A stretch of DNA of 64,000 nt from Ricinus communis (lineage: Eukaryota; Streptophyta; Magnoliopsida; Malpighiales; Euphorbiaceae). Below the pieces are notes generated by a model that saw only the letters and a program-made list of their open reading frames with translations, had not been told where the DNA came from and searched no databases. Made by a program: the position numbers and the translations under genes. Positions 12,558 to 23,729 of the stretch are shown here, piece by piece (position 1 is the stretch's first letter; every line of letters begins with the position of its first letter). The stretch is taken from positions 27,861,688 through 27,925,687 of the forward strand of contig NC_063264.1 in the NCBI RefSeq assembly GCF_019578655.1, read 5' to 3'.

Positions 12558-13428
12558 GAGTGATAGAGATGGTGAACCATCTGGATCGAAACCTATTATC
12601 ATTCAATCTGAAGGAGCATTTAATGCAGGAATTACGCTTACAGAATCAAATTATGATGTATGGTCTCAACTAATGGAAATGCATATTGCTGAAAGAGAAA
12701 AGCTTTCCTATATTCGGGGAAAAACAAAACCACCTGCTGAATTAGAGGATGGGTATGAAAAGTGGTATGCTGAAAACCAAAAGGTGAAAAGATGGCTGCT
12801 AATGTCTATGAGTCCAGAGATTATGAAGCGATATTTACGCTTATCCATTGCCCATGAAATCTGGACTGCTTTATCAAAAGCTTTCTATGATGGCAGTGAT
12901 GAGTTGCAGCTCTTCGCCTTAAATCAGAAAGCATTTGCAGCCAAACAGAATAGAAGATCTCTCTCTGAATATTATGGAGAACTAACTGCAATTTTTCAGG
13001 AATTGGGTCACAGAGACAAAGTGGTCATGAAGGATCCTGATGATGTGGTTGCGTACAAAAAATCTATTGAACGACTACGAGTGCATATATTTTTAGGTAA
13101 TTTGGATGATCACTTTGAGCAGCAGAGAAATCCCACGTCAGAGTCTACTTGTGCCTGAAGAAAGCTATGCCCCGATTCGACGAGAGGAGAACCGTGTAAC
13201 ATTAAAAGGAGACTATGGAGACTCACGTCACGCTATGGTGATTCGCAACAAGTCAAAGACATCTATTGGTATTAGAAAGTCCACACAAAAATGTACTCAT
13301 TGTAATAAGTCGGGCCACATCAAAGATTGTTGCTTTGAGCTTGTAGGCTATCCGGATTGGTGGGATCGAATCGAGGATCACAAAGAAGGAAAGCTAAGAA
13401 TTCCCCGATTTCAAAACCAAAACAAGTG
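12558..13428 (+). pseudogene. copia gag (UBN2 domain and zinc knuckle), frameshifted
   Basis: The first frame (to 13158) has the copia gag pattern: an N-terminal ESNYDVWSQLMEMHI block, then a helical domain ending at LGNLDDHFEQ. No ATG precedes it; the first in-frame codon after the junction is GTG at 12556. Near 13130 the frame shifts, and the second frame (13106-13429) supplies the CCHC zinc knuckle CTHCNKSGHIKDC, expected in nucleocapsid, followed by YPDWW. The frame then stops at 13427-13429. The first 364 bp are duplicated in inverted orientation at 16687-17050. Confidence 0.8.
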
Positions 13429-13484
13429 AGGACAATGTTGAATCAACTTCAACATTAGTAGCAACCACAAGCAAGGAAGGTAAG

Positions 13485-14905
13485 GTGTTTAATGTTTCTA
13501 CATCTGTTTGTGATAATACATGGATAATTGATTCTGGTGCTTCAAATCATATGACCTTTGATTCTGGACAGGTTAAGAAACTTAGACCATCCTTACAAAA
13601 ATCTGTTTTGATAGCAAATGGTAATGAGGTTCCAATTATTGGAGAGGGATCTATTACTGCCACCAATTCTTTAAATTCAGACTCAGTTTTAATTGTTCCA
13701 TCATTAAATTACAGCCTTTTATCTGTTTTCCAAATAACATCAACTTTGTCTTGTATTGTTATTTTTTGGCCCAATTTCTGTTATTTTAAGGATATCCAAA
13801 CGAAGGACGATTGGTGGTATTAGGGCGAGGGAATTTGTACTACTTGGACATGCAATCGAATACTTCTTCCAAGTTGCATCATGCGTTTGCAATGGATGGT
13901 CCAAAGAAGGAAAAAATGAAGCGTAAATCCTGGTTACAACATAGGCGACTAGGGCATGCTTCTTTTGGCTACCTAAAAAAGTTATTTCCTGATTTGTTTA
14001 ACAACATTGATGTTTCTATTTTTCGTTGTGATGTTTGTGAACTTGCCAAGAGTCATCGAAGCTCTTTTTCATCAAGTTTTAATAGAGGTCATTTACCTTT
14101 TATGATTGTTCATTCTGATGTTTGGGGTCCATCTAAAATTTCAACTTTGGGGGGATCTCGTTGGTTTGTTACTTTTATCGATGATTGCACAAGGATGACT
14201 TGGGTGTGCTTAATGAAATCTAAGAGTGATGTGAGTGCATTATTTCAGAAATTTCATACACATGTTAAGACTCAATATAATGCACATATTCAAGTGCTTC
14301 GCAGCGATAATGGTGGTGAATACCATAACTCTAAATTGAAGCATTATTTGGAAGAAAATGGAATTGTCAATCAAAGTACATGTGTTTATACACCCCAATA
14401 AAATGGGGTAGCTGAAAGGAAGAATAGGCATTTACTAGAAGTTGTTCGTGCCTCATTGCTTCATGCAAAAATGCCATTATCATATTGGGGATAAGCTCTT
14501 ACTTCTGCTGCATATTTAATTAACCGAAGTCCTTCACGGACTCTTGATTTTCAGACACCTTTGCAGGTTCTTAATGATACTACAACTGCTCCATCAACAT
14601 CAAACTTACCTCCTCGTGTCTTCGGCTGTGTAGTATTTGTACATATTCATAAACATCACCGCCATAAGCTTGCTCCTCGAGCAATAAGATGTGTATTTCT
14701 TGGATATGCAACAAATAAAAAGGGGTACATGTGTTATCATCCTCCAACTCGACGTATGTTCATATCCATAGATGTAGTCTTTCATGAAGATGTGATGTAT
14801 TTTGAGTCTGAATTTCCGGAGGAGAGACATGAAGAAATTCAGACATTAGATTATCAATTTCAGGAGGAGTATGAAGTGGTTGATAATGGTGTTGGTGATC
14901 ACTGA
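13485..14905 (+). pseudogene. copia protease and integrase, broken by stops
   Basis: The aspartic protease signature WIIDSGASNHMT lies at about 13515-13560. The GAG-pre-integrase zinc-binding region follows (HRRLGH and later CDVCELAK, about 13943-14050). The integrase core then shows its first catalytic Asp in HSDVWGP (about 14112), the second in RSDNGGEY (about 14305) and the Glu in GVAERKNR (about 14410). A TAA at 14399-14401 precedes that Glu segment, another stop falls near 14492, and a frame change separates protease from integrase near 13800. The C-terminal copia block FLGYATNKKGYMCYHP is intact (about 14697). Domain order protease-integrase-RT is diagnostic for Ty1/copia. Confidence 0.85.
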
Positions 14906-15136
14906 GAAAATCATGGGATACGTATTGAGCAAGAAGATCTAACTCCATCGATTGAAGAAGAGTCCTCAGGTGAAGAAGACCCCGAATCCCAAGCTGAAAT
15001 ACCACGCCAATCACCTGCTGAAGATATTCCTATTCTTGAACCCGATCCACCGAGAAAATGATTACCAGAACGATCCACTAGAGGTATTCCTAAACTTAGT
15101 TATGAGCCTGAAATTTCTAGTAAAGTTAAATACCCA

Positions 15137-16686
15137 ATGAGTCATTATGTGTCGAATCATAACCTGTCAGAATCAAATAAGTCACTGTCAAATCAATTAT
15201 CTATTGTATCTATTCCTAATAGTGTGCAGGAAGCTTTATCTGATCCAAAATGGAAAGCTGCAATGAACAATGAAATGAAAGCCTTGCAAAAGAATGAAAC
15301 ATGGGAGCTTGTTGATTGTCCAGCAGGAAAGAAACCAGTAGGGTGTCGTTGGGTCTACACCATAAAGTATAAAGCAGATGGCACAATCGAGCGATTCAAA
15401 GCAAGATTGGTAGCAAAAGGATGCACTCAAATCTATGGGATTGATTACACTGAAACCTTTTCTCCTGTAGCTAAAATCAGTACTGTGAGAGTGTTATTAT
15501 CCTTGGCTGCAAATTTGGGTTGGTCATTACAGCAGTTTGATGTTAAGAATGCTTTTTTACATGGTGAATTATCCGAAGAAATCTATATGGAGCTTCCACC
15601 TGGATGTATGTCAACAATGCAGAATAGGAAAATTTGCAAGTTGAAGAAATCGTTGTATGGACTGAAACAATCTCCACGGGCATGGTTTGGGAGATTTTCA
15701 AAGTCTATGAAAGGTTTTGGATATCATCAGAGTAATGGAGACCATACCTTATTCATAAAGAAGGCAAATGGGAAGATCACAGCTCTCATTATCTATGTGG
15801 ATGACATGGTAGTTACAGGAAATGATCCAGAAGAGAGGAAGGCATTACAAGAATACTTGTCCAAAGAGTTTGAAATGAAAGACCTGGGTTGCTTGAAATA
15901 TTTTCTTGGGATTGAAGTTTCAAGATCAAAGAAAGGAATTTTTCTGTCCTAAAGGAAGTATGCATTGGATTTATTGCATGAAACTGGAATGCCAGCATGT
16001 CAACCAGTTGACACACCAGTTGAGGAAGGCCTGAAGTTGTGCATTGAGGTAGACCAAGTACCCGTTGATAAAGGAAAATATCAGAGACTTATAGGAAGAT
16101 TAATGTATTTAGCTCAAATAAGACCTGATCTTGCGTATGCTTTGAGTATTGTTAGCCAATTCATGCATAATCCTGGAGAAAGACATATGAATGCTGTCAT
16201 AAGAATCTTACGGTATTTGAAGTCTGCACCTGGAAAAGGAATTTTGTTCACTCAACATATGGATTGGCAAAACATAGAGGTTTACACTGATGCTGATTGG
16301 GCTAGATCAATCGATGATAGACGATCAACTGCAGGATATTTTTTCATTTGTGGGTGGAAATCTTGTGACATGGAGAAGCAAGAAGCAAAATGTTGTTGCC
16401 CGGTCTAGTGCAGAGGCTGAGTTCAAAGGAATGGCTGTTGGTGTGTGTGAAGCCTTATGGTTAAAACAAATTTTGGAAGATTTAGGTTATGCACTGAGGC
16501 AGCCAGTTAGATTGTATTGTGACAATAAAGTAGCACGTGATATAGCTTATAATCCAGTACAGCATGATCGGACAAAGCATGTAGAGGTTGACAGATTTTT
16601 TATCAAAGAGAAGTTGGATGAGAATATCATAGAATTGCCTAAAGTATGTTCTGAAGATCAGTTGGCTGATATCCTTACCAAAGCAG
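15137..16686 (+). pseudogene. copia reverse transcriptase and RNase H, broken
   Basis: RVT_2-type reverse transcriptase begins near 15225 (ALSDPKWKAAM) and includes RWVYTIKYKADG, FDVKNAFLHGEL and the catalytic YVDDMVVTGND (about 15795). A TAA at 15950-15952 interrupts the protein after the FLGIEVSRS motif. The RNase H part continues (IGRLMYL, TDADWA near 16290), shifts frame near 16355, and ends with the SSAEAEFKGMA motif and DQLADILTKAV. The normal C-terminus, PPT and 3' LTR are absent because the sequence switches at 16687 into an inverted gag copy. Confidence 0.85.
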
Positions 16687-17050
16687 TAAGGCGAAGAGCT
16701 GCAACTCATCACTGCCATCATAGAAAGCTTTTGATAAAGCAGTCCAGATTTCATGGGTAGTGGATAAGCGTAAATATCGCTTCATAATCTCTGGACTCAT
16801 AGACATTAGCAGCCATCTTTTCACCTTTTGGTTTTCAGCATACTACTTTTCATACCCATCCTCTAATTCAGCAAGTGGTTTTGTTTTTCCCCGAATATAG
16901 GAAAGTTTTTCTCTTTCAGCAATATGCATTTCCATTAGTTGAGACCATACATCATAATTTGTTTCTGTAAGCGTAATTCCTGCATTGAATGCTCCTTCAG
17001 ATTGAATGATAATAGGTTTCGATCCAGATGGTTCACCATCTCTACCACTC
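16687..17050 (-). repeat. Inverted copy of gag start (364-bp arm)
   Basis: This segment is the reverse complement of 12558-12921. Both arms are 364 bp with only about seven differences seen by eye, so roughly 98 percent identical. One difference creates a TAG in the inverted copy. The arms are about 3.8 kb apart, flanking the copia pol region, so a read-through transcript could fold on itself. The outer end of this arm runs straight into leader, PBS and LTR on the minus strand, showing that it derives from a complete 5' end. Confidence 0.9.
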
Positions 17051-17092
17051 TTGTTGTTTTAAGTGTTTCAAAGCCTTTTTTATTTTGGGTAG

Positions 17093-17104
17093 GCTCTGAT
17101 ACCA
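17093..17104 (-). other. Primer-binding site of the inverted copia end
   Basis: On the minus strand TGGTATCAGAGC lies three bases downstream of the LTR end. It is complementary to initiator tRNA-Met and proves the orientation of the inverted fragment. Confidence 0.88.
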
Positions 17105-17107
17105 ACT

Positions 17108-17333
17108 TGAAAGAAATAACCTAAGAATTAGGTTTTCATTATTGTATTCTGATATCAAAAAGAGATACATCAGCCTTATATTTATACTTATATGTAAGAC
17201 TTTGATAGAAACTAAATAACAAACTCTTAATAGCTAGACTCTAAATTTAAAAGATAAATACTTATCATATCCTAAATTTAAAAGATAAATACTTATCATA
17301 TCCTAACAACCCTAACAACTCAAAATCTCAACA
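17108..17333 (-). repeat. copia LTR (226 bp), only copy
   Basis: On the + strand it begins TGAAAGAAATAACC and ends AAATCTCAACA, so on its own strand it has TG..CA ends, with the PBS next to its 3' end. It contains a perfect 31-bp tandem duplication at 17241-17271 and 17272-17302 (unit beginning CTAAATTTAAAAG). No second LTR exists in the window. Confidence 0.8.
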
Positions 17334-18063
17334 AGAATATAAATTTTCTAGTGTTTCATATGCTGCAATCTCTTGTTAACTTTTGTTGATTTAAGCTTTC
17401 GATTTTAAGAAATTAAAACTACAACAATGTGTTATTATCAATCACATAAAAAATATACTTATGATTTTCAAGGAAACTAAATTAAAAAAAAAAGGAAAAG
17501 AGAAAAAACTGAAGAATTCACTACTAACATCATAAAGTTATTGTCTAATTAATATCAATAATATATACTACGGGGTAAAATTTGATTAAAATAATTAGAA
17601 GAAAGACCAAAAAATGAAATAAAAAAAGAAGAAGAAGAAAGGCTTATAAATAGTTGGTGGGGGGCGCGGCGGTATACAGTTTTTGCAAACAATTTTCCAA
17701 ATTAATTAAATTTAAGATTAAGGAATAAATTTAGCAATTAGCTTCATAAATCATATTATAAATGAAAATATGTTATTTTTAAATTTTAACACCAAGCTGT
17801 AGAAGTTTTTTACGAGCTAGTTCGTGAGTTAGAGTTATGAGTCTAAAAGTCTAAAAGTCATGATGCAACTAGCTTTTAAAATTTTCTTTTGTTAACAAGT
17901 GTTTTTCTCATATGTAAGATATTACTAACATTTTATTATTTTCCATTAAGGAAGTATGAAAGAATGGTGCCTAACTTGTGTGTTCATTTGAGGATTTAGC
18001 TTTTAAGGTGTGTGTTTTCGTGTCTCATAAATTTTATTATTTTTTATATCATATAATTTATAT
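17334..18063. other. CACTA element B interior or spacer, no gene seen
   Basis: AT-rich DNA between the copia LTR and the tandem repeats. It contains a GGGGGGCGCGGCGG burst near 17660. No coding similarity was recognised. Confidence 0.4.
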
Positions 18064-18475
18064 ATTGGTTTGTACTTTGTCGGATATGTGGTGACTTGAG
18101 GAGAACTAGGGGCAAAGGATATATGTTTACTTCTTAAAAGTGTTTTTAAGCTATTGAAATTATTATTTTATGCTTTATTTATTTGTTTGTACTTTGCAGG
18201 CCCCGAGGAGAACTAGGGGCGAAGGATATATGTGTACTTCTTTGAAGTACTTTTTAAGCTATTGAAATTATTATTTGTATTTTATATATTTGTTTGTACT
18301 TTATCGGGTATTTGGTGACCCGAGGAGAACTTGGAGTGAAGGATATATGTTTACTTCTTAGAAGTGCTTTTTAAGCTATTGAAATTATTATTGTGTTTTA
18401 TATATTTGTTTATACTTTACCGGGTATTTGGTGACCCGATGAGAACTGGAAGCGAAGGACATAATACGACTTTTT
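18064..18475 (+). repeat. Tandem repeat, about 107-118 bp unit
   Basis: Roughly three and a half diverged units. The landmark GAGGAGAACT (last unit GATGAGAACT) falls at 18098, 18205, 18323 and 18438. Each unit also carries AAGCTATTGAAATTATTATT and a GGTGACCCGA-type core. The tract lies in the body of CACTA element B. Confidence 0.8.
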
Positions 18476-18539
18476 AAATAAGTGTTTATTTACACTATTA
18501 ATACAATATATTTTTATGTGAAGTGCATGAAATTAAATT

Positions 18540-18845
18540 TTCTATTAGGAAATGAACTGTTTTACAGGAGGAATGCGTGTGTGCATAGGAGAAGTTCTGT
18601 CAAATTTTTGGTAGATAACTTAATAAATTTTTAAATTAAATTGTTTATTTGGAAATGAACTCGTTTTACAAGGAGAATACATGTGTATAGTGGAGGTTCT
18701 GCCAAATTTTTGGAGAACACTTAGAATAATTTGTTTAAAATTAAATTGTTTATTAGGAAATGGACTGGTTTTATAGGGGGAATACGTTTGTGCGTAATGA
18801 AAGTTCTACCGAATTTTTGGTAGAACGCTTAGACTAATACTCTTG
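18540..18845 (+). repeat. Tandem repeat, about 103 bp unit, hairpin-bearing
   Basis: Three diverged units start near 18548, 18650 and 18755 (landmark GGAAATGAACT or GGAAATGGACT). Each has a TTTTACA-like core and a GTTCTGCC..TTTTTGGTAGA-type segment. The third unit contains GTTCTACC and GGTAGAAC separated by eight bases, a perfect 8-bp inverted repeat. The unit resembles a module in the large LTR family at about 20787-20860 and 24416-24490. Confidence 0.75.
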
Positions 18846-19258
18846 TTATAATTAACATAATATAAGTAAAAATAACCTGAATACAACTATACACTATTAA
18901 GTAAGTGTATGTAGCCTTAGTAGCTTGTTAGGTGTCTCTCACTGGATAGTGAGAGGTCATCGAATTGTCCAAGTTGGACAGTTTGGAAATGCGACATTTG
19001 TATGTCGACTAGGCGTATGTATAGGTATTCATTCATATATAGAAAGACAGCAATATCTGTTATTATTCTCTGGATACATTATGCAATAGTGTTCATTCAT
19101 GTGATTACCTTTAATGGGTTATAAGTCTTGTGAATCAGCACATATTTTATATGTGCATTTGAAGAACTATAGGGAGATGCTACATAATTTTTTATATACT
19201 TACGGATATCGTGTATCCTTTCTTGGTCATATGGATGCATTTCTGAATGCGTAGGTCT
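18846..19258. other. CACTA element B interior, no gene seen
   Basis: No coding signal. It runs directly to the CTACC target duplication of the solo LTR. Confidence 0.4.
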
Positions 19259-19263
19259 CTACC

Positions 19264-22123
19264 TGTAATATCCATAATTTCTCTTTAATAATGATAATAT
19301 TAATAATAAATAATGAATGCGTTTTTATTTAAATAAATTTTACTTTATTTTTATTTAGTTTAAATTGGAATGATTTAAATGAAAATTTTAATGCTAGACA
19401 AATAAAGGAGTTATTTTCTATATCCTATTAGTTTGATTTTTAAGGAATTAATTAAGTAAATTCTTTGAGAAATAAATTATATCTTTAGTTATTCGAAATT
19501 TTCTCCCAAATGCATATATATATATATATAAATAAGATTGTATATTGGAAAATTATGGAAGAATTTGTAAAGGATCTTTTTATAAAAGAATTTTTGGAGA
19601 AATTGGTATTTTAATTAGCTAGTGGTATTAAATTTTAAATTGAAAAATATTTAACAAATTGATTAATTAAATTAATTGTATGTTAAGACTAAAATGGAAA
19701 TTTATTTTGGGATAAATACTAAAAGTATAATTTTATTATTATGGGGTTTTAATGGAAATTTGTATGTTTGGTATTTTTGTAATAAATATGTCAGCAATGG
19801 CTTTTTGGTAATTTTACATTTAAAAGCAAGGGTATATATGTAATTATATTTTTTTAATAATTCTATAGGGGCTTAATTGAAAGGCTAAAGAAAAGTTTAA
19901 GGGTTAATTGGAAATTTTACTGGACGAAATTGTTGTAATTAAAAAAGTTGAGGGAACAAAAGGTAAGGAAGAAAATTTTAGGGACCAAAAGTTGATATGG
20001 AGATGAAGAAAAGAAGAAAAGAATCGGGGAGAGAGAGGAAGCGGGGAAGAAGAAGAAGGAAGCCACCGGGTGGCCAGCGGTTGACATCGAGTGCAACACC
20101 GGAGTAGGAAGGTAGCCGAAACTTCCTTGTCGCCGTCCATGCATTTCTGGTGACGGTAGCCGCTGATTCTGGTGGCGATCGACTCCCCTCAGCGAGAGCT
20201 TCCTTTTAGAGATGGCGGCGTCGACTTTGGTGGCTAGAGGAGGGAGTTTCGGCGAGTTGTTGGCGGTGGCATTTTTTGATTTTTCTGGCGAGCTTCAGCG
20301 AGGGATGCATGATCGGAGGACATATCCGGGCTCTCTTCAGCTCAAGCTTCGCATTGGCACCGGTTTCGTGGCGACCAGACTCCTTTTATAAATTGACGGT
20401 CAAGATTTCCCATATATCCCTCCAGATGATTGGGGGTTGGATCGAAAAATCAAAAGCAGGGATCGTCATCAGTGTGTCGTTTCGAGTCCGTTGGTGTGCT
20501 CGGATCATCGATTGGACTCCGGCGGTTGGAGGCGAGTCGACTGAGCGATCAAGCGTGTTGGTAATTTTCTCTGGCCTGTTGATTTTAGAATTTTTTTGGT
20601 AAAGTTATATGTTTATTGAATTGTGTTGAATATTAGAAAATATTGTGAGTCAAAATAATTGTTTGTCGGACTGCCTGCCTTGGGTCGTGTTTTATGATGT
20701 GTGGCGAAGTCGGGAAAATAGTGAAGTCTTGGGGACCCGACTCCCGTTAAAATGAAATGTTGATTATTCGAATTATTTTCTGGCAGGTCCTAGACCCGTT
20801 TTACGGGGGTAAATGTTTGTATTTTAGGGGAGGTTCTGCCGGATTTTTGGTAGAATTTTTCGAGTCGAGATTTTTAGACAGTCAGTCCTAGGAATCTAGA
20901 CCTAGGGTTAATTGTCAATTGCTTTAGCATTATTGATAAATTTTTTTTTCATGATTAGATAAATTCGTCAGTTCGGCTCGCTCCACTCGAGGCATCGGAG
21001 CAGAGCTAGGAGGTCGTCAAAGCTGTGAGTTAAAGTCATATATCTGCTTACATGTGTCATGCTAATATTTTACGTGATGATTAATATTTTGATTATTTAG
21101 TTACATACTGTTTATATGTGTTTCATTTTTTCCACATTATGATTTTATCGATTTTCTGTTGACTCGGAACGGGACGGCAGTAGAACATAGTATTTTGATA
21201 AGTGCACCGGTATAAATTCGAGATTGATAGACAAAGGGTAAAATGGTAAATTTAAAAAGAAAAGTTTAGGACTTTCCCTGGTCGAGCATCGCTCTCTAGG
21301 CTTAGTAGAGTGTGTTTGTCGGAGTAAAGGTCCCTGGTCAAGCATTGCTCTCTCGGCGCCGACTTATTTGGAACCTAATTGACCAGACTAGAGTTAAGGA
21401 CCCTGGTCGAGCTTCGCTCTCTGAGCGCCAGTCTTATTGGAGTAAGAGAGCCGAAAGGCTAAGAGTGTTAGTGATAATTAAGTGTCTGAACTGGATTTTA
21501 AGGACCCTGGTCGAGCCTCGCTCTCTAGGTGCCAGTTCTGTTAGAATGAGAGAGAGTCGAGATGTTTAGTGTTGGGATTAGGATTCTACTGAGGTACTCC
21601 GTCCCGTAGTATGTGAAAATTATTTTATTTAAGCATGGCATGCCACGTTTACTTTTGCATGGCTTAGTATTTATTTAAAATTAAATAAATGTGTTATTGA
21701 AGTGTTTTGTAATTGTTTCTTTGGATATATGATTTTAACTCTCTTGAGACTAACAGTCTCAATTTCATTGTTTTTCAGATCCGTGATTGTTAGTCTTTTC
21801 GCGGCTCTTATTTAGCAACCCAATTCCTTCATCATCAGGTGATGTAATTGATTTGGTATGTTAAATTGTAAAATTTTAGATTATTCGCAGTAGAAATAAT
21901 AGACTTCTCAGTTGTAAATTATTATAGTTTTCGGGTCTTGCCTAATTCTTCTGGCAGACCGAATTAAATATGTGGAATGTGATGGTTAAGAAATTATGAC
22001 GTTAATAATATTATATGAGATTTAATTGAGTTAGTGAGTGTCAGGCTTACTATGGAATTTGGTGGCCTTATGCCTATCCATTCCCCAGTGCCGGTCAATG
22101 GGCCCACAGATCAGGTCGTGACA
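19264..22123 (+). mobile_element. Solo LTR, 2.86 kb, with 5-bp target duplication
   Basis: It begins TGTAATATCC and ends CAGGTCGTGACA, giving TG..CA ends, and is flanked by perfect CTACC duplications at 19259-19263 and 22124-22128. No PBS, PPT or coding region is attached, so it is a solo LTR left by recombination between two LTRs. Inside are a higher-GC stretch (about 20030-20560), the module ACCCGTTTTACGGGGG (about 20797) with GGTTCTGCCGGATTTTTGG, and four tandem units around CCTGGTCGAGC..CGCTCTCT (21269-21560). The family is probably Ty3/gypsy judging by size and 5-bp duplication, but no gene shows this. Confidence 0.88.
21269..21560 (+). repeat. Four tandem units inside the solo LTR
   Basis: CCCTGGTCRAGCNTYGCTCTCT recurs at about 21278, 21331, 21400 and 21505, at variable spacing of about 53-105 bp, followed in most units by a GCGCC/GTGCC AGT-type tail. 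The core GAGC-NNN-GCTC is itself a small palindrome. The array is conserved in the two related LTR copies (about 24895-25070 and, inverted, 49420-49690). Confidence 0.75.
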
Positions 22124-22936
22124 CTACCTATCAAAGAAATGAAGTTATAAGGTGATATTAAGCGTATCAAAGAATCAGTTAATCATACGAGTAAGAATAT
22201 GCATATTAAGCCTATTTAAAGGTTAATTAATTATACAGTAATTCCTTTAAAAATAACACAAGAATAAAGAATGATATCTCATTGTTAATGGATATATAGT
22301 AAGCTTCATAATGGATTTCTGAACCCGGAGTTTATCAGCGATACAAAAAATTTTATGGAACTCGCATGTAGTTAACCGAAACTGATGGATGAGACAAAAA
22401 TAAGGTGTCCATGTAACCACTGTAAGTGCTAGAACCGCATGTTTTGTGAAGCGGAAATGGTTACGCTTTATTTATACATATATGGTTTTGTTCCGAAGTA
22501 TTATGATTGGACTCTTTATGGGTAAATTGTTATGAGATATAACTAGCACCAGAACGTTAATGATTTCCATGGGAATATGTGAAATCATCCAATCCATACT
22601 AAACAATGGTAATGGATGTTGCAGGTCCTGAATTTAATCTCAATTACATGGAGGAATTACTGAACCCTGAGGCTCAAAAGTTTTACGACATGCTGATGGC
22701 TGTAGATCAAGACTTGTACACTAGTTGTAATAACCATCCGCAGTTATTGCTTGTAGCTGAGTTGATGAACAAGAAAGTAGAAAACCATATGCCTGAAAGG
22801 AATTTTGATGACATGGTATGATTGATGAAAGAGATTACTCCTGCTGGCAGTCGTATGCTTGAAAATTTCTACAATACTAAAAAATTAGTGCAGGGTATGA
22901 GATTACGAGTTTAAAAGATTCAATATTGTCCCAACG

Positions 22937-23694
22937 TGTAATACCCGAAATTTTTTCTTTTTAATAATAACAATATTAGTAATAATTAATAACGAGTTTT
23001 ATTTAAATTAATATTATTTTATTTTCAGTTAATTTAATTAGGATGATTCAAAATAGAATTTCAATGCTAGATAAAAATAAGAGAGTTATTTTTTCTAATC
23101 TAATTAGTTTGATTTTCAAAAAAGTAATTAAGTAATTTCTTGGAAAATAAATTATATTTTTTGTCACTTAATTTTTTTCCAATATGAATATATGAATTAG
23201 AATTCTATATTTAAGAGTTATGAAAGAATTAATAAATGATATTTTATAAAAGAATTTATTTGGGAATGATAAATTTTAATTAGCAAATGGTGTTGACTTT
23301 AATTAGAAAATAATTAGCAAATTAATTAATTAAGTTAATTAAGTGTTAGGATTAAATTGACAATTAATTTTGGAATACGGATTGAAAATATAATTGTTTT
23401 AATTTGGAGTTTTAAATGAAAACTTGTATTGTTGGTATTTTTATAATTAAATGTGTCGATAAGGGTATTTTGATAATTTTATATTTAAAAGCAAGGGTAA
23501 ATAGGTAATTCTATATTTTCAATAATTTTAATTTGGCCCAAATTAAATAGTTAGGAGCTTAATTGAAAAGCTAAAGAAAAGTTGAAGGGTTAATCAGAAA
23601 TTTTACAGGGCGAAATTGTTAGTAATTATCAAAGTTCAGGGACTAAATGTCATTAAGGAAAAGAAAGAAAAGAAAAGAAGAAGGAAGGGAATCG

Positions 23695-23729
<35 letters not shown>

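Larger units (their letters stand above)
12558..17333 (+). mobile_element. Rearranged Ty1/copia with inverted LTR-gag end
   Basis: The + strand carries gag, protease, integrase, RT and RNase H in copia order (12558-16686) but has no LTR or PBS upstream. Instead, immediately after the RNase H end, an inverted copy of the element's 5' end follows. Reading the minus strand from 17333, this gives a 226-bp LTR, a tRNA-Met PBS, a leader, and then the first 364 bp of gag. The element therefore has one LTR, in the wrong orientation, and two opposed gag starts. Frameshifts and stops also break every domain. It sits inside CACTA element B. No matching target duplication was found. Confidence 0.85.

Noticed and set aside
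12556..12558. Apparent start codon of the copia gag
   Set aside because: It is GTG created at the rearrangement junction. The true start region was lost with the original 5' end.
18064..18845. Regularly spaced direct repeats considered as a CRISPR-like array
   Set aside because: Units are over 100 bp and diverged, with no identical short repeat and unique spacer pattern. The context is a plant transposon.
19904..20602. Open frames in the GC-rich part of the solo LTR (also 50342-51092 in the inverted copy)
   Set aside because: Frames are not conserved between LTR copies and lie inside a defined LTR. They reflect composition.
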